64,000 nt of DNA from Theocolax elegans (lineage: Eukaryota > Arthropoda > Insecta > Hymenoptera > Cerocephalidae), in NCBI GenBank assembly GCA_026168455.1, contig CM047425.1, positions 45,766,362 to 45,830,361 on the forward strand, given 5' to 3'. How positions within the stretch are numbered: position 1 is the first letter of the stretch; every line of letters starts with the position of its first letter. Under the pieces are notes generated by a model. It was not told the DNA's origin. It made no database searches and was given only the letters and a program-made list of their open reading frames with translations. The position numbers and the translations under genes are program-made. Below are positions 24,070 through 36,352 of this stretch, piece by piece.

Positions 24070-25358
24070 TTAATCAAAATCGTGATAATATTTCTGTCCC
24101 AAATTTTGCACACACTTAAATAATTCATATACGAAGGGCAATGAGCTCTTATTTCTACACATAATATTATAATTATTCAATTAAAATCGATAATTTGATT
24201 AACTCAGTCGATAAGGGGTTCCAAAGTCAATTTTTATCCTCCCTAGCTTACCGACTGAGTAAATCAAATAATCGATTATAATTAGATAATTATATTATTA
24301 TGCAGAGAAATAAGAGTTCAATGCCCTTCGTATATGGATTATTTAAGTGTGTGCAAAATTTGGAACAGCAAAATCATCACGTTTTTGTTTAAACCCTTAC
24401 CAAAAATTTTGAGTATGCTGCGACCGTCTCACATTTTTTGTAAGGGATAAAATACAAACGAAATAATACTTTTGTCTCAAACTTTGTACATAGTTAACTT
24501 ATTCATATACGAAGGGAACTGTACTCATAATATATTCAGTATATTAAAAAAAATAGTAGATTTTAATACCGCAACAGTAACAAAGTAAAATCTTACGCCA
24601 TAAATTACCGTTCAGTGGCGCTAGCGGTATAATACGAAGGTTACGCGAGCGCAGCAGCCGCCATCTTAGACTGTCGGCTGCACGGCAAACTGTCAACTTT
24701 TTACAAAGTTGTCGATTTGACGTGCAAACATATTGATATGTACACGCAGGGATCATGAAACAAAACTTTTATTTATATAGGTTAAACATTTAAGCAAATT
24801 AATTAACAGGCGCATTTTTGTACACAGGAATAACCAGAATACTGAATGTCTATTATTAGTTGGAATGTGGGGACTACGTGGTGCGTGCGCTCCGTCGATC
24901 GCCTGCGTACACGCACCACGAAGTCATTTTTACCGCTCGATTCAACCCGATTGATTATTATAAAAAAAATCTTTCAGTATTCAATGTCGTCTTATTTTCT
25001 GATTAAGTTAAACATTTAAGCAAATTATTTAACAGGCGCATTTTAGTACGGAGGAATAACCAGAATACTGAATGTCTAATAATATTATTTGGATTGTGGG
25101 GACTTCGTGGTGCGTGCGCTCTGTCGATCGTCTGCGTACACCCACCACGAAGTCACTTTTACGGCTGGATTCATCCCGTTTGATTATTATAAAAAAAATT
25201 TTTCCGCATTCAATGTTGTCTTATTTTCTGATAAGTTAAACATTTATGCAAATTAATTAACAGGCGCATTTTACTACGCAGGAATAACCAGCATACTGAA
25301 TGTCTATTATTAGTTGGAATGTCGGGACTTCGTGGTGCGTGCGATCCGCAGATCGCCT

Positions 25359-25601
25359 GGGGGTCTATTCAGGTTGTTAACGCTAACGTTAAATTAAAAT
25401 TAAGGTCAAATTTTGGCGTTACACCGCACTTAACGATAAAATTTCGGCATTTGCGCTAAAATTTTTTTGTTATTTTGGACGTCAAAATTACAAAAATTTT
25501 AGCGCAAAATGCCGAAATTTTATCGTTAAGTGCGGTTGTAACGCCAAAATTTGACCTTAATTTTAATTTAACGTTAGCGTTAACAACCTGAATAGACCCC
25601 C
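25359..25601. other. inversion junction 2
   Basis: A 243-bp inverted repeat whose two halves are both the right part of the small element at 9604-9757. The turn is at about 25477-25481 in GGACGTC, a near-perfect palindrome with essentially no spacer. Bases on both sides show extra small differences from arm 1. Confidence 0.88.
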
Positions 25602-26898
25602 AGGCGATCTGCGGATCGCACGCACCACGAAGTCCCGACATTCCAACTAATAATAGACATTCAGTATGCTGGTTATTCCTGCGTAGTAAAATGCGCCTGT
25701 TAATTAATTTGCATAAATGTTTAACTTTATCAGAAAATAAGACAACATTGAATGCGGAAAAATTTTTTTTTTATAATAATCAAACGGGATGAATCCAGCC
25801 GTAAAAGTGACTTCGTGGTGGGTGTACGCAGACGATCGACAGAGCGCACGCACCACGAAGTCCCCACAATCCAAATAATATTATTAGACATTCAGTATTC
25901 TGGTTATTCCTCCGTACTAAAATGCGCCTGTTAAATAATTTGCTTAAATGTTTAACTTAATCAGAAAATAAGACGACATTGAATACTGAAAGATTTTTTT
26001 TATAATAATCAATCGGGTTGAATCGAGCGGTAAAAATGACTTCGTGGTGCGTGTACGCAGGCGATCGACGGAGCGCACGCACCACGTAGTCCCCACATTC
26101 CAACTAATAATAGACATTCAGTATTCTGGTTATTCCTGTGTACAAAAATGCGCCTGTTAATTAATTTGCTTAAATGTTTAACCTATATAAATAAAAGTTT
26201 TGTTTCATGATCCCTGCGTGTACATATCAATATGTTTGCACGTCAAATCGACAACTTTGTAAAAAGTTGACAGTTTGCCGTGCAGCCGACAGTCTAAGAT
26301 GGCGGCTGCTGCGCTCGCGTAACCTTCGTATTATTCTACCGCTAGCGCCACTGAACGGTAATTTATGGCGTAAGATTTTACTTTGTTACTGTTGCGGTAT
26401 TAAAATCTACTATTTTTTTTAATATACTGAATATATTTATGAGTACAGTTCCCTTCGTATATGAATAAGTTAACTATGTACAAAGTTTGAGACAAAAGTA
26501 TTATTTCGTTTGTATTTTATCCCTTACAAAAAATGTGAGACGGTCGCAGCATACTCAAAATTTTTGGTAAGGGTTTAAACAAAAACGTGATGATTTTGCT
26601 GTTCCAAATTTTGCACACACTTAAATAATCCATATACGAAGGGCATTGAACTCTTATTTCTCTGCATAATAATATAATTATCTAATTATAATCGATTATT
26701 TGATTTACTCAGTCGGTAAGCTAGGGAGGATAAAAATTGACTTTGGAACCCCCTTATCGACTGAGTTAATCAAATTATCGATTTTAATTGAATAATTATA
26801 ATATTATGTGTAGAAATAAGAGCTCATTGCCCTTCGTATATGAATTATTTAAGTGTGTGCAAAATTTGGGACAGAAATATTATCACGATTTTGATTAA

Positions 26899-27996
26899 GG
26901 GGGTCTCATACTCAATTTTTACCGACCGAGCCAATAGAGTGATAGTATGGTTGAAAACTACTTCAATGTAGATAAATATAAAGAATTTCGACAAACTAGA
27001 AGATAGGCGCCCTTTCTTTTGTAGTTATGTATCACTGTGCAAAGTTTCTATTAATTACATTGAGGCATTTAAGAGAAAACCTTGTATAAAAAACAATATC
27101 TACGGCGTCCACATAATGAAATTTTCGTACAAGGTTTTCTCTTACACGTATCAATAAAATGACTTGAAACTTTGTATAGAAGTAAATAATTATTTAATAA
27201 AGGGCATCTAACTGTTTGTTTTGCATAGTTTTATAAAATTTAAAGTAGTTTTATTATCATTATTAAAAGAATATTTTACGTTAGATGGCAGTACGCACGG
27301 ATCATGGCAAGCTAGAATATGCTTTCGCCGCCGCCACTATCGACATCACGCATGCGCATTTGTTTCAGACTCGAGACAAATAGCCGAGCAAAATAATTCG
27401 ATTTGACTCCTATAAAATTTTTAAATACGTGTCATACTGATTCTCATATTATGACTAGTTGAATTTTCTACATGGCAAATTGAACCGTACTACGTATTTA
27501 TCATAGATTCAATGTAAAAGGAAACGTACTGCTGCGAGAATCCGGCATATCTATCGATCAACCCAAGGGAGCGGATCAAAAATCGACTTGCGAGCCGTGC
27601 TCCGCTCCCTTGGGTTCTGCTATCGTTGGTCTTGAGTGTAATGTCGTATTTTTTCAGTATGTAAAAAAAATAAATACGTATAATTGAAATACGAACAAAT
27701 TCCGTAAACCAAATATACGTAACATTTATTATATATGTAAATATCGAAATATGGATTATAGTAGATAATAGAAAATGCGTATAAGTGAAATACGTTATTT
27801 TTTAATTTTTATATTGGAAAAAAATAGTCACACTATTTTTATTACGATGCGCTGAACTTCAATGGCGCCATCTACGATCACTTCGATTACGACTTGGCAT
27901 AGATGGCGCTCTTGATGATAGTTATCATTTCTTATATATAACCAGCATTACCGGCGGTCAGAACGGTAAAATCGCAGAATTGAGTATGAGACCCCC
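26899..27996. mobile_element. piggyBac-like element (arm 3 copy)
   Basis: Identical in ends and flanking TTAA to 11055-12152. Confidence 0.78.
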
Positions 27997-28618
27997 TTAA
28001 ACCCTTACCAAAAATTCTGAGTATGCTTCACCCGTTACACATTTTTGGTAAGGGATTACATAAAAATGAGATAATATTTTTGTCTTAAACTTCGTATATA
28101 TTAAACTTATTCAAATACGGAGAGAAGTTTACTCCTAAATATATTCAGTTTATTAAAAAAATCGTAGATTTTAATACCGCGACAATAACAAAATAAAATC
28201 TTACGCCATAAATTTCCGTTTGGTGGCGCTAGCGATAGAATGATACGAAAGTCTGACGCACCACAAAGTCGCTTTAGCTGCTCGAATCAGGCGCTTTTCT
28301 ATTATAAAAGACAGACAATTACTCTTGAAACGGTATTATATTTATTTAATTAAGATAGTCGTTTTTAAATATAATTTACACACATATTTGAGTACACAAT
28401 GATCAACCAGAATACTCAATCTCGAATGAGAGATTCGAATGTGGGGAGTTGATGGTGTGTCCGCGATGTCGATCGTCAGCGTTCACGCACCACGAAGTCG
28501 CTTTTGCTGCTCGATCAGAGCACGTTACTATTTTGTAGAAAAATAAAAAAATTGCTGTTTCGATTATTAGAAAGTGAATTAAATAGACAATTATTTCAAT
28601 TTTAACTAATAATATTCA

Positions 28619-29324
28619 AACATTTCTAAACGAAGTCCACGGAGGTCTTATCTTCGTCGGGACTCGGCTCACCTCGTCCGTGTGCGCAAGCGCATTGCGC
28701 TGGTATCGACATAATGCGAGCGTTCGCTCGTGCGTTCGGCTGTCGGTATACGTGTCCGATCGCACTTCTTGCCGAGCTGTCAACGGGTTCAACATTGTGT
28801 TGCTGATGACGTGGTGCTTCATTTTCGACGCTGGCTCGCTATTGGATTAACGTGGAGTTCCGGGGGCTATTTAGAAGTAAGTTAGTTAGCCGTAGGAGTT
28901 TACAATGATTTATGTAGTTATATTGCAGGTGGAAAGGTTAGTGCTCCCCTAACCTCTCAGTTCATATCAGCAGGTAATTGTATTCCTTTTTATATATCCT
29001 TGCTTCCTGTTTCGCAGTATCCCATTCCTTAGTAGTATGCTCCTTCTCAATTTTAATATTTTCACAGAAAACCCTGCGCTATGCCTCATCAGTCAACGGA
29101 ACCACTCAGAGTACGTGTTGTTGTTCCTCAGGCTTGGACTTGATTGAGCTCGTAGAGGATATACAGCCCTTGACGCACCTGCTGATTGGAGAAGGACCTA
29201 TTTGCCACCTGTTTGATCAACTTCTGGGATTTTGGAGAGCTAATGCTAGTGTTCGTCCTGCTTCCTTGGGCTCGTTCCTGGTCAATGAGGCCAATAATTG
29301 CGGCTTGTCTCTTTATTGAGAATG
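28619..29324 (-). repeat. inverted-repeat block (arm 3 copy)
   Basis: Copy of 12775-13480 in the same orientation. Confidence 0.78.
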
Positions 29325-29850
29325 GATAGGGTAATATGAAGAATAAATAGGGTAAAATATGTGTGTGGTACTCGGGTACGTAGGTTCAAGAAAGGGGTTG
29401 GATTGTGCTATATTATTTTATTTATTGCATATAACTAATTCTGTGACATGTGTCAGATCACCTTTGCACAGATTGTTTAAAAATAGTATGCAATTATTAT
29501 TAGACAATTGAATAAAAAAGAAATTTATAGTAGTTGTAACCCTTTTTAAATGAATGTGCAATAAAAGTGCACATTTTATTTTTATAAAATATAGATATAC
29601 AAAAATTGTTTAGAAATATACATGATATGCATATTTCTATTAATAGCATGCATTAAAATTACACAAAATTTTTTTAATTATAAGTTTATAGAGAAAAAAA
29701 AACAATTTTCTAATTCAAATGTGCAAATAAATACACGGAAATTTTTATTGTATACTAAATTTTTATAGAGCAAGTATATAGATTATAGCTTCTGATTCGC
29801 ATTGTTATAAAAATTCAACAATTTATTAAAAATGTTATTACTCCATACTG

Positions 29851-30528
29851 ACAAGGGGAGTACATGACCTCCGGGAAACGGATCATTCTAACTTTGTTAT
29901 GTCTTTTATAATATAAAAATATGAAGAAATCCAAGTTATCTCTTGCCAATGGCCACTTTTACGGAAGTTATTCGACATCCAATAATAATAGCAGTAAAAA
30001 ATACTTCCAATTCGGTCGCTTATAACTCGAAAACAAATAAAGATAAACAATCGAACTAAAAACCGGAAGAAAGTTGAGTTCAAGTAAATATGGTTTAAAA
30101 AAAAAAGAAGCTCAAATTGCTTAATTTGAAGCAAAGTTATGAAGAAAATAAGAAATTGAAGATTATTAAGCCAAAAGAAACAATAAATTTTTCATATTAA
30201 ATTTTAGCTTAATAATCTTCAATTTTTTATTTTCTTCATAACTTTGCTTCAAATTAAGCAATTTGAGCTTCTTTTTTTTAAACTATATCTACTTGAACTC
30301 AACTTTCTTCCGGCTTTTTGGTTAGATTGTTTATCTTTATTTGTTTTCGAGTTATAAGCGACCGAATTGGAAGTATTTTTTACTGCTATTATTATTGGAT
30401 GTCGAATAACTTCCGTAAAAGTGGCCATTGGCAAGAGATAACTTGGCTTTCTTCATATTTTTATATTATAAAAGACATACCAAAGTTAGGATGAGATCCG
30501 TTTCTCGGAGGTCATGTACTTCCCTTGT
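29851..30528. mobile_element. 678-bp foldback element (arm 3 copy)
   Basis: Copy of 14007-14684 with the same 322-bp arms. Confidence 0.9.
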
Positions 30529-30705
30529 GAGTAAAAATGTCAATGACTACTAACTATACAAGTGCAGTACTGTCTGCCGGGTTGCCGGCAACTCTATTAT
30601 GAGTAAACGATCCTGAATTTGTCGGATTAAGACATTAAAAATATTTCAGTATGTAACTGCATTCATAAAAGTTTTATGATTTGTAACGATAAGGTATTGT
30701 TTACC

Positions 30706-31096
30706 TTACCGCATGACGAATTCGAGCAACACGAGCGACCAGTATCGTAATGTTCGCATCGGCTCGGGCCGTCGAGATTCGGCTCGGCTCGGTTCGTCGT
30801 GGCTACACGGGCGAGATCGACTCCGCGCGCACTTGATTAGATAGGTAAGGGGGAGATTCGCGCGCGCTGAGAAGAGATATAGCCGCCTTGACTCGCGACA
30901 GAGGTGTTCCCCCCACATCCCCGTGTTCAGCTTCACCGCGTTATGTTTTACCGTGGTTCTCGCATGTGTATTTTGACTGCAGGCCGACTCTGCATTTGTA
31001 CTTACTGGTGCAACACCGTGAACCAACCAGCAGCCACACAACCTCGGTGCACGGGTGAACGGACAATTCGTCCTACACCGCAGCGAGAGGTAGAGA
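30706..31096. other. GC-rich patch (arm 3 copy)
   Basis: Copy of 14862-15250. The GA run that follows is 2 bp longer than in arm 1, which opens the minus-strand frame to 158 codons. That frame-dependence on a microsatellite argues against a real protein. Confidence 0.6.
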
Positions 31097-31126
31097 GAGA
31101 GAGAGAGAGAGAGAGGTAAAGAGAGA

Positions 31127-31963
31127 TTGATTGATTGATTGATAAAGTTTATTTGGCCTTGGGGTTGAGACCCCGTAGGCACTTAAAATAAAATACAGTC
31201 TGATTTGATTTGAACCATATAAATAATATAAAAAAATATAAAAAATATAAAAAATATAAAAATATAAAAACAATAAAACGTATAAAAATAAAACAATAAT
31301 AATAATAACAACAAATTATATAACAAAATTTTACATTAAAGCTAAATATGGCTTGTATTGCGCATTCGCTCTGTAGCAATATACAAAATAATAAATAAAT
31401 AGTACAAGTACATAAATAATTATTGCACACCATGTGTCTAAATTTACCTATATATATACGCAGTATTACATTGACAAATTTTAGTCTAAATCGAGGTGAG
31501 GGATCTGAGGAGGTGTTAAGCCCTCATTTAGCACTCTATTTTCCCAGGCAGTTTTGTCAAGTCCAAACAGATGATTAAATAGTGTATTTTTGAAATGGCT
31601 GATAGATGAAGTGTCGAATGAAAATGTAGGAAGTTCGTTAATAATTTTAGATGCAGTGATGACACATGACTTATTAAAAGCCTCAGTACGAGGGGGAAGA
31701 TAATCTAGCGGTTTTGATGGATGACGAGAAGAGGTGCGAGGGTTATGATGAAGCATATTTAATTTTATAAAATGATTAGCCAGGTAAATAGGTGAATTAT
31801 GAGCACTGATGCCGTATGCAAGTGAGCCAATGAGGTATGAGCGTCTGGACTCAACTGACAACCACCTGAGACTTAACCTATAAGGAGTTACATGTTTCCT
31901 CCTTGCTATGTCCCCCCACACGAATCGGACACAAGCATTCAGTAGCCTTTGAAGCTTCAGCCC
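31127..31963 (-). pseudogene. LINE-A 3' end (arm 3 copy)
   Basis: Copy of 15281-16117: ORF2 C-terminus (frame 31921-31481), 3' UTR and (AATC)n tail at 31127-31142. Upstream on the minus strand it abuts the 3' UTR of LINE-B, which lacks such a tail. Confidence 0.82.
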
Positions 31964-33588
31964 GTTAACACATTATTACAAAAAATCACATAAGCATTTA
32001 CAAAAAACAAAAATAGGTATAACAAAAATAATAATAATAACAAAATTAGCGCAACAACAAAAGATAATTTTCATCGGTTATAACTACGCCAATAAAAAGA
32101 TAAAATTAACAATAAAGCCATAATATAAATACAATAATAAAGATAAAACAATAAACTCAAATCTTACGCAGCATAAATCGGCCTACCGTTAAACAATCTG
32201 AGGACATATAAGATTCTCACGCACAACTCTGTCCTCCCATGCTGAACAGTAAAGCCTAAACAAATGCTGGAATAAGGATGATTTAAAATGATTAATATGC
32301 GATGGATCAAATGGAATGAATGAATTAAACTGAAATGAATTTAACAATTTAGAGGCAGTTATTATAAAAGATTTATTTAAGGATTCTGTGAGTGGAGGAA
32401 GATAGGTTAAGGTTTTAGGAGGAAAACGAGAAGGATATCTAAGATGATCTACTGTATGGTCGATTTGAGTGAAATGTTCAGCAAGATAATGAGGCGAATT
32501 TCGAGCAATAACACTATAAGCCAATCATCCAATAAAATGCAAACGTCTAGACGTGACTAACAGCCATCGCAAATGTACTCTATACGGTGTTACATGATCC
32601 CGTCTACGCAGAGTTCCCCATACAAATCGCATACACGCATTATGAAGTCGCTGAAGTCTTAGGTTCCGCACCTGATCAATATTATTATACACAGCACACG
32701 CATAATCAAAATGAGGCATAATAAGTATCTACACAAGATATTTTCTAGTGCTTTGAGAGAATGCCCTCCTATGGAACCGCAATGAGCGCAAGACCCCATG
32801 GACCCTCTGCGATATTAACAAAACCTGCTTTGACCAGTCCAGGGTGGGGACAACCATACACCCAACGATTTAACCTCATTCTCGTAATCCAAATGGGCAT
32901 TTAACAGCTTAATTCGGGGAGCAACAGCCAGATACACTCGCGAAACATATGCCTGACTGCCAAGGATCATGACCTTCGTTTTGATTACATTCAAAGCAAG
33001 ACTATTTGATACTGCCCAAGAAGCAACCGCATTCTTATCCTGTGTAATTCGATGCACACCCATCTCAAAATCCGCTGGTAGAAAAGAATGATAAACCTGG
33101 GCGTCATCAGCTTAAAGCATACATTTACTAAATTGAAGGACATCCTGTAAATCATTTATGAAGATGGAGAATAATAATGGACCCAATACACTGTCCTGTG
33201 GCACTCCCGAGTTCACCCTAAGCCAATCCGAACAACCACTCAAATCATCCACAACCGCCTGCGTACGACCTACTAAATAATGATAGAACCATCTCAGAAC
33301 AGTATCAGTGCAACCGAACCTACGCAATTTAAGCAGAAGCGGCCCATGCGGTACAGAGTCAAACGCTTTTGAGAAGTCGAACAGAACCAAGACTGTTATC
33401 ATTCGGGAATCTATAGCCCTTCTAATATTATCCAGGACCCCTAAAAGCGTAGTCTGCGTATTATGACCTCTGCGAAAACCCGCTTGTCTTGGATTTAATA
33501 ATTGATAGTTTCTAAATAAGACGACAACTGAAAATGAACTAAACGTTCCAAAAGTTTCGAAATCTCGCAGAGTTTGGCTATCGTTTGG
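31964..33588 (-). pseudogene. LINE-B ORF2 reverse transcriptase and C-terminal region, inactivated
   Basis: Minus-strand frames from about 33500 give NPRQAGFRRGHNTQTTLLG, DFSKAFDSVPHGPLL, and NSGVPQDSVLGPLLFSIFIN. The catalytic block reads ADDAQ but is directly preceded by a TAA stop (33115-33117). Further pieces hold KTKVMILGS...LNAHL (33063-32815), a stretch with RLQRLHNACMRFVWG (32719-32525) and the C-terminus (32524-32189), each closed by a stop or frame change. Domain order is that of LINE ORF2; at least four disruptions mean no active enzyme. Arms 1 and 2 repeat much of this segment. Confidence 0.88.
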
Positions 33589-34755
33589 CTAAGTTTGAAT
33601 CCTGCTCGACTTCGCCAGCGGAAACAATAAGGTTCGCTTCCAACATTCCGGGAAAAATCCAATTGTTAATAATTCGTTGAAGACTTCAACTAAATGCGGA
33701 ATTAATTGCAATTCTGAAAGTTTTAGCATTTTAATCGATAACCCATCTGTCCCCATATCCCTCGACTTTGCTCTACCAAGAACATGCTGAACTTCTCTAG
33801 AATGTATGGTATCAAACTCAAATCTAGCAGGAGTAATACGATCACCTTCATACACCTGAAACAGTGAATCAAGAAAAGATGGAGAAAGAGGTGCAAGACG
33901 ATTTGAAACAGATGTATAATGGACATTAAATTGTTGAGAGGTAAAAAATAATGGTGATGAACCAAGATTAGTGCCCAATCCCAACCCTTTCAGCTCTCTC
34001 CATTTGGCCCTAGGATCTGTAGCATTCATCAGTTTATCAGAAAGATATTTGTATTTATTGCCATCAAGCATATTAGAAACTCTATTTCTTAGAATCTTAT
34101 ACCTTTCATAATCAGCTGTATATCGTGAGACTTGAACCTTCGTTGGCTGTCTAATGATTTGCACATAAATTGTGATAGAATCATGACCCGCCGCGAAGGG
34201 GACCAATGACTTCACAAATTTAAAATAAGGTACCGGTTCACGAACAAGAAAAAGATCTAGCCACGTATGAGATGTGCCCACTGATGTGACCGCATGATGA
34301 GTCGGCTCCGAATCAATAAGAGTAAGATTCAGAGCCGATATATTTGCCCTCATCATATCCGCCGCACCGCCCACCGATTTCATATCTATATTAAAATCAC
34401 CCGTAATAACAGTATGGCCATGCGACGGAAGTAAATCCGACAATACATCAAACAATTCTGAAGGATAAGCTGCCGTTGGCCTTCTATATACAACTTCCAT
34501 AACTAACGACGAAAATTTACTTGAGATGTTTAACAAAAGACATTCCGGTGAGTTAGAAAACTGTCCATCAGAATGTGCCAACGTAACTAGTTTATAATTG
34601 CTTCTAACATACGCAGCTACGCCACCACCTTCTTTACCCAAACGATCAAGTCTATATAGCGTATACCCCGGTAACCTAAGAATATCTGAGGCGTCTGATT
34701 CCTTCAAAAATGTTTCAGTAAACGCAATCACATCATGTGTCTGCGGAAAAACCAA
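33589..34755 (-). CDS. LINE-B ORF2 N-terminal part: endonuclease and start of RT
   Basis: A 388-codon frame. It opens close to a TET motif (residues 13-15) and carries GDFNIDM (about 120), SHTWLDLF (about 165) and AGHDSI (about 190), the conserved sites of the exonuclease-endonuclease-phosphatase fold that nicks target DNA for LINE integration. After a linker the RT N-terminus begins (GTDGLSIKMLK, FPECWKRTLLFPLAK) and the frame ends. The first 40 or so residues of a normal endonuclease lie upstream behind an in-frame TAG, so the annotated start is probably not the ancestral one. Nearly intact but unlikely to be functional without RT. Confidence 0.85.
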   Translation of the reverse strand: MVFPQTHDVIAFTETFLKESDASDILRLPGYTLYRLDRLGKEGGGVAAYVRSNYKLVTLAHSDGQFSNSPECLLLNISSKFSSLVMEVVYRRPTAAYPSELFDVLSDLLPSHGHTVITGDFNIDMKSVGGAADMMRANISALNLTLIDSEPTHHAVTSVGTSHTWLDLFLVREPVPYFKFVKSLVPFAAGHDSITIYVQIIRQPTKVQVSRYTADYERYKILRNRVSNMLDGNKYKYLSDKLMNATDPRAKWRELKGLGLGTNLGSSPLFFTSQQFNVHYTSVSNRLAPLSPSFLDSLFQVYEGDRITPARFEFDTIHSREVQHVLGRAKSRDMGTDGLSIKMLKLSELQLIPHLVEVFNELLTIGFFPECWKRTLLFPLAKSSRIQT

Positions 34756-34842
34756 TGCTTCTAATGAGCTAAAATGAGTCTAAAGTCTATTAATATTAAT
34801 ATGAATAATTGAAAACAAACTTTTCGCCTGACCAACATTGCC

Positions 34843-35811
34843 TCATTGCGAAGGACAATCGGGATTAGGAGGAAGGGAGAGGAGATCAGTTTTAGCATTT
34901 ATACGAATCATTGATCTCTTCTTCTCTCTTCTTAGATAAACAATTGAATTTAATACTATCGGCCGCAAATATCCCAATTCTTTCGCTTTACGCACGGTTA
35001 ATGACCAAAGCGCATGTATTGCCTTTGACCAAAACGGTGTTATAAAAAACGACAAATCATTACCCTCTCCGGTAACAGTTTTCCCTTTCAATAAATAAGA
35101 TTTTTCGACTATAATGTCACGCACTGAAGGCGAAGTAACTCTAAAAACTAATCCTCTGGCGAACGTAGGGCCAGCAGACACTGCTGAGGTATCATCGGGA
35201 ACACCCTGCATAAACGAGGTATTAACCACCCTTTTGAAACGCGGAATCCACGGACGAATCTCAACAAGATGTGAGTGAACGAGCGGCAAATTCATAACAT
35301 CTAGAATTTTTTCTATAAGCGAACGATCGTCTAGCTTAGATATTAGCGGTAAGCCCAAAAGCACCAGCTCATCTTTAATTGATTTTATATTCAAGGCAAG
35401 ATCGGCTACCTGCGACGTAGAAGCACACGCACTCTCACGCAAAGCTCCAATACCATCCTCGAGTCTAGTAATACGTCCGTCCAGCTCATTGATACGCTCA
35501 TTCGCAAAGGATTCGATGCTATTAACACGCTCACGCAATGAAAATAGTTTGGCACTGATTGAATTTAATTTCGAATCAACAGCATCGCCCTTACTTTCAA
35601 CTCTTTCCGTGAAAGCCGAAATGTGCCGTAAGAAGAAGGCGAAGATACAAATACGGAGCAAAAGTGAATAGTGACTAGTCGACTTACCTTGCGCGCGCAG
35701 AGCAGAGAGAGAAAGAGAGCGCGACCGATCGGCTGGTCGTTGTTTACCAACGACTACAGCTACGTATAAAGTAAGTGATACCACTTCACGCGATCGTGTT
35801 TTATTCGCCAT
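34843..35811 (-). CDS. LINE-B ORF1 protein (RNA-binding, coiled coil)
   Basis: 322 codons from ATG to TGA, 87 bp upstream of the ORF2 endonuclease frame. Residues about 70-130 are heptad-rich (FTERVESKGDAVDSKL, then RVNSIESFANERINELDGRI) and predict a coiled coil, the trimerisation region of LINE ORF1 proteins. The C-terminal half (FRVTSPSVRDIIVEKSYL, SIVYLRREKKRSMIRINAKT) resembles the nucleic-acid-binding part of CR1/Jockey ORF1. Inferred role: packaging LINE RNA and aiding target-primed reverse transcription. A donor-like AAG|GTAAGT occurs on the minus strand near 35690, so the first 40 residues might be intronic or UTR. Confidence 0.75.
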   Translation of the reverse strand: MANKTRSREVVSLTLYVAVVVGKQRPADRSRSLSLSALRAQGKSTSHYSLLLRICIFAFFLRHISAFTERVESKGDAVDSKLNSISAKLFSLRERVNSIESFANERINELDGRITRLEDGIGALRESACASTSQVADLALNIKSIKDELVLLGLPLISKLDDRSLIEKILDVMNLPLVHSHLVEIRPWIPRFKRVVNTSFMQGVPDDTSAVSAGPTFARGLVFRVTSPSVRDIIVEKSYLLKGKTVTGEGNDLSFFITPFWSKAIHALWSLTVRKAKELGYLRPIVLNSIVYLRREKKRSMIRINAKTDLLSLPPNPDCPSQ

Positions 35812-35875
35812 TTAATAGATAATCTTATTGCGTTATACCAGTCCGTTGACTGGGTATATTATTTTAGTTCGCGAT

Positions 35876-36334
35876 ATTTTTCCCCCCTTCTCTCTACAAG
35901 TCGGTCGTTTACCGACTTGTAATTAAAAGCGTAGACCTCGGCGACAATTAGAGATTTTGTTTATTATTTATCTTTTATATTCAATTCAATAAATTCAATT
36001 TATTATTACATTTCAATCCGGTGTTCGAAGAATTGAATTTTGACACATTTACGATTCCTTACGTAATCCTAAGAGCTCGTTTATTTCTGGTTGGCAAGTG
36101 CTCGACGCGATATCCCTGTTTCGCGGTCAATTTCAGATTTGATTTTTTTACCTGGTTGGTATCTGAAATAGAATCTCGGTTTTAGACTAACACTTAACAG
36201 ATTTGGTAGAGCGGACAGGTAACCGCCACCGCAACGTGGGAAAAATACGTTTATTTAAATACGGTAAATTTAACCGTACCGCTGAGTAGTCGCGATAATA
36301 AAATGAAGATCCGTGCGGCAACCAAACTGTTACA
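35876..36334 (+). mobile_element. partial 5' LTR of the gypsy element
   Basis: The right edge is defined by TGTTACA (36328-36334) directly before a primer-binding-like site. Inside lies an AATAAA-rich stretch (about 35985-36010), as in the R region. The left edge is not resolved; the LINE-B 5' end sits against it and the true TG start is missing or hidden. No matching 3' LTR is present in the window. Confidence 0.6.
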
Positions 36335-36352
36335 TGACGCCCAACATAAATT
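36335..36352 (+). other. probable primer-binding site
   Basis: TGACGCCCAACATAAATT follows the LTR end at once. It resembles the TGGCGCCCAAC-type sites where a tRNA 3' end primes minus-strand synthesis, with one change in the CCA complement. Confidence 0.55.

Larger units (their letters stand above)
17451..25477 (-). repeat. triplicated block, arm 2 (inverted)
   Basis: Reverse complement of arm 3 over its whole length. Compared with arms 1 and 3 it shows many 1-4-base losses, for example near 18842, 19297, 19573, 20756, 20999, 22529, 23033, 23531, 24629 and 25225; I found only one clear gain, in a T run near 19750. One loss (19297) truncates the LINE-A frame. Such deletion-biased noise in one copy only looks like uncorrected sequencing error. 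Confidence 0.93.
25478..33540 (+). repeat. triplicated block, arm 3
   Basis: Same orientation as arm 1 and nearly identical to it; it continues beyond the duplicated part into the rest of LINE-B at 33541. Its first bases (25478-26174) carry the 229-bp palindromic repeat units. Confidence 0.95.
31964..35875 (-). mobile_element. LINE-B, longest LINE in the window (CR1/Jockey-like)
   Basis: Reading on the minus strand from about 35875: short 5' region, ORF1 (35811-34843), ORF2 endonuclease (34755-33589), RT and C-terminal domain (33588-32189, broken), then about 225 bp of AT-rich 3' UTR ending at LINE-A without a (AATC)n tail. Two-ORF order, an apurinic-type endonuclease and RT motifs define it as a non-LTR retrotransposon. 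It inserted next to, or into, the LTR of the gypsy element at 35876. Confidence 0.85.

Noticed and set aside
30706..31182. 158-codon minus-strand frame as a gene
   Set aside because: The same frame is only 111 codons in arm 1 because a GA repeat differs by 2 bp, and its N-terminus is made of microsatellite and LINE tail.
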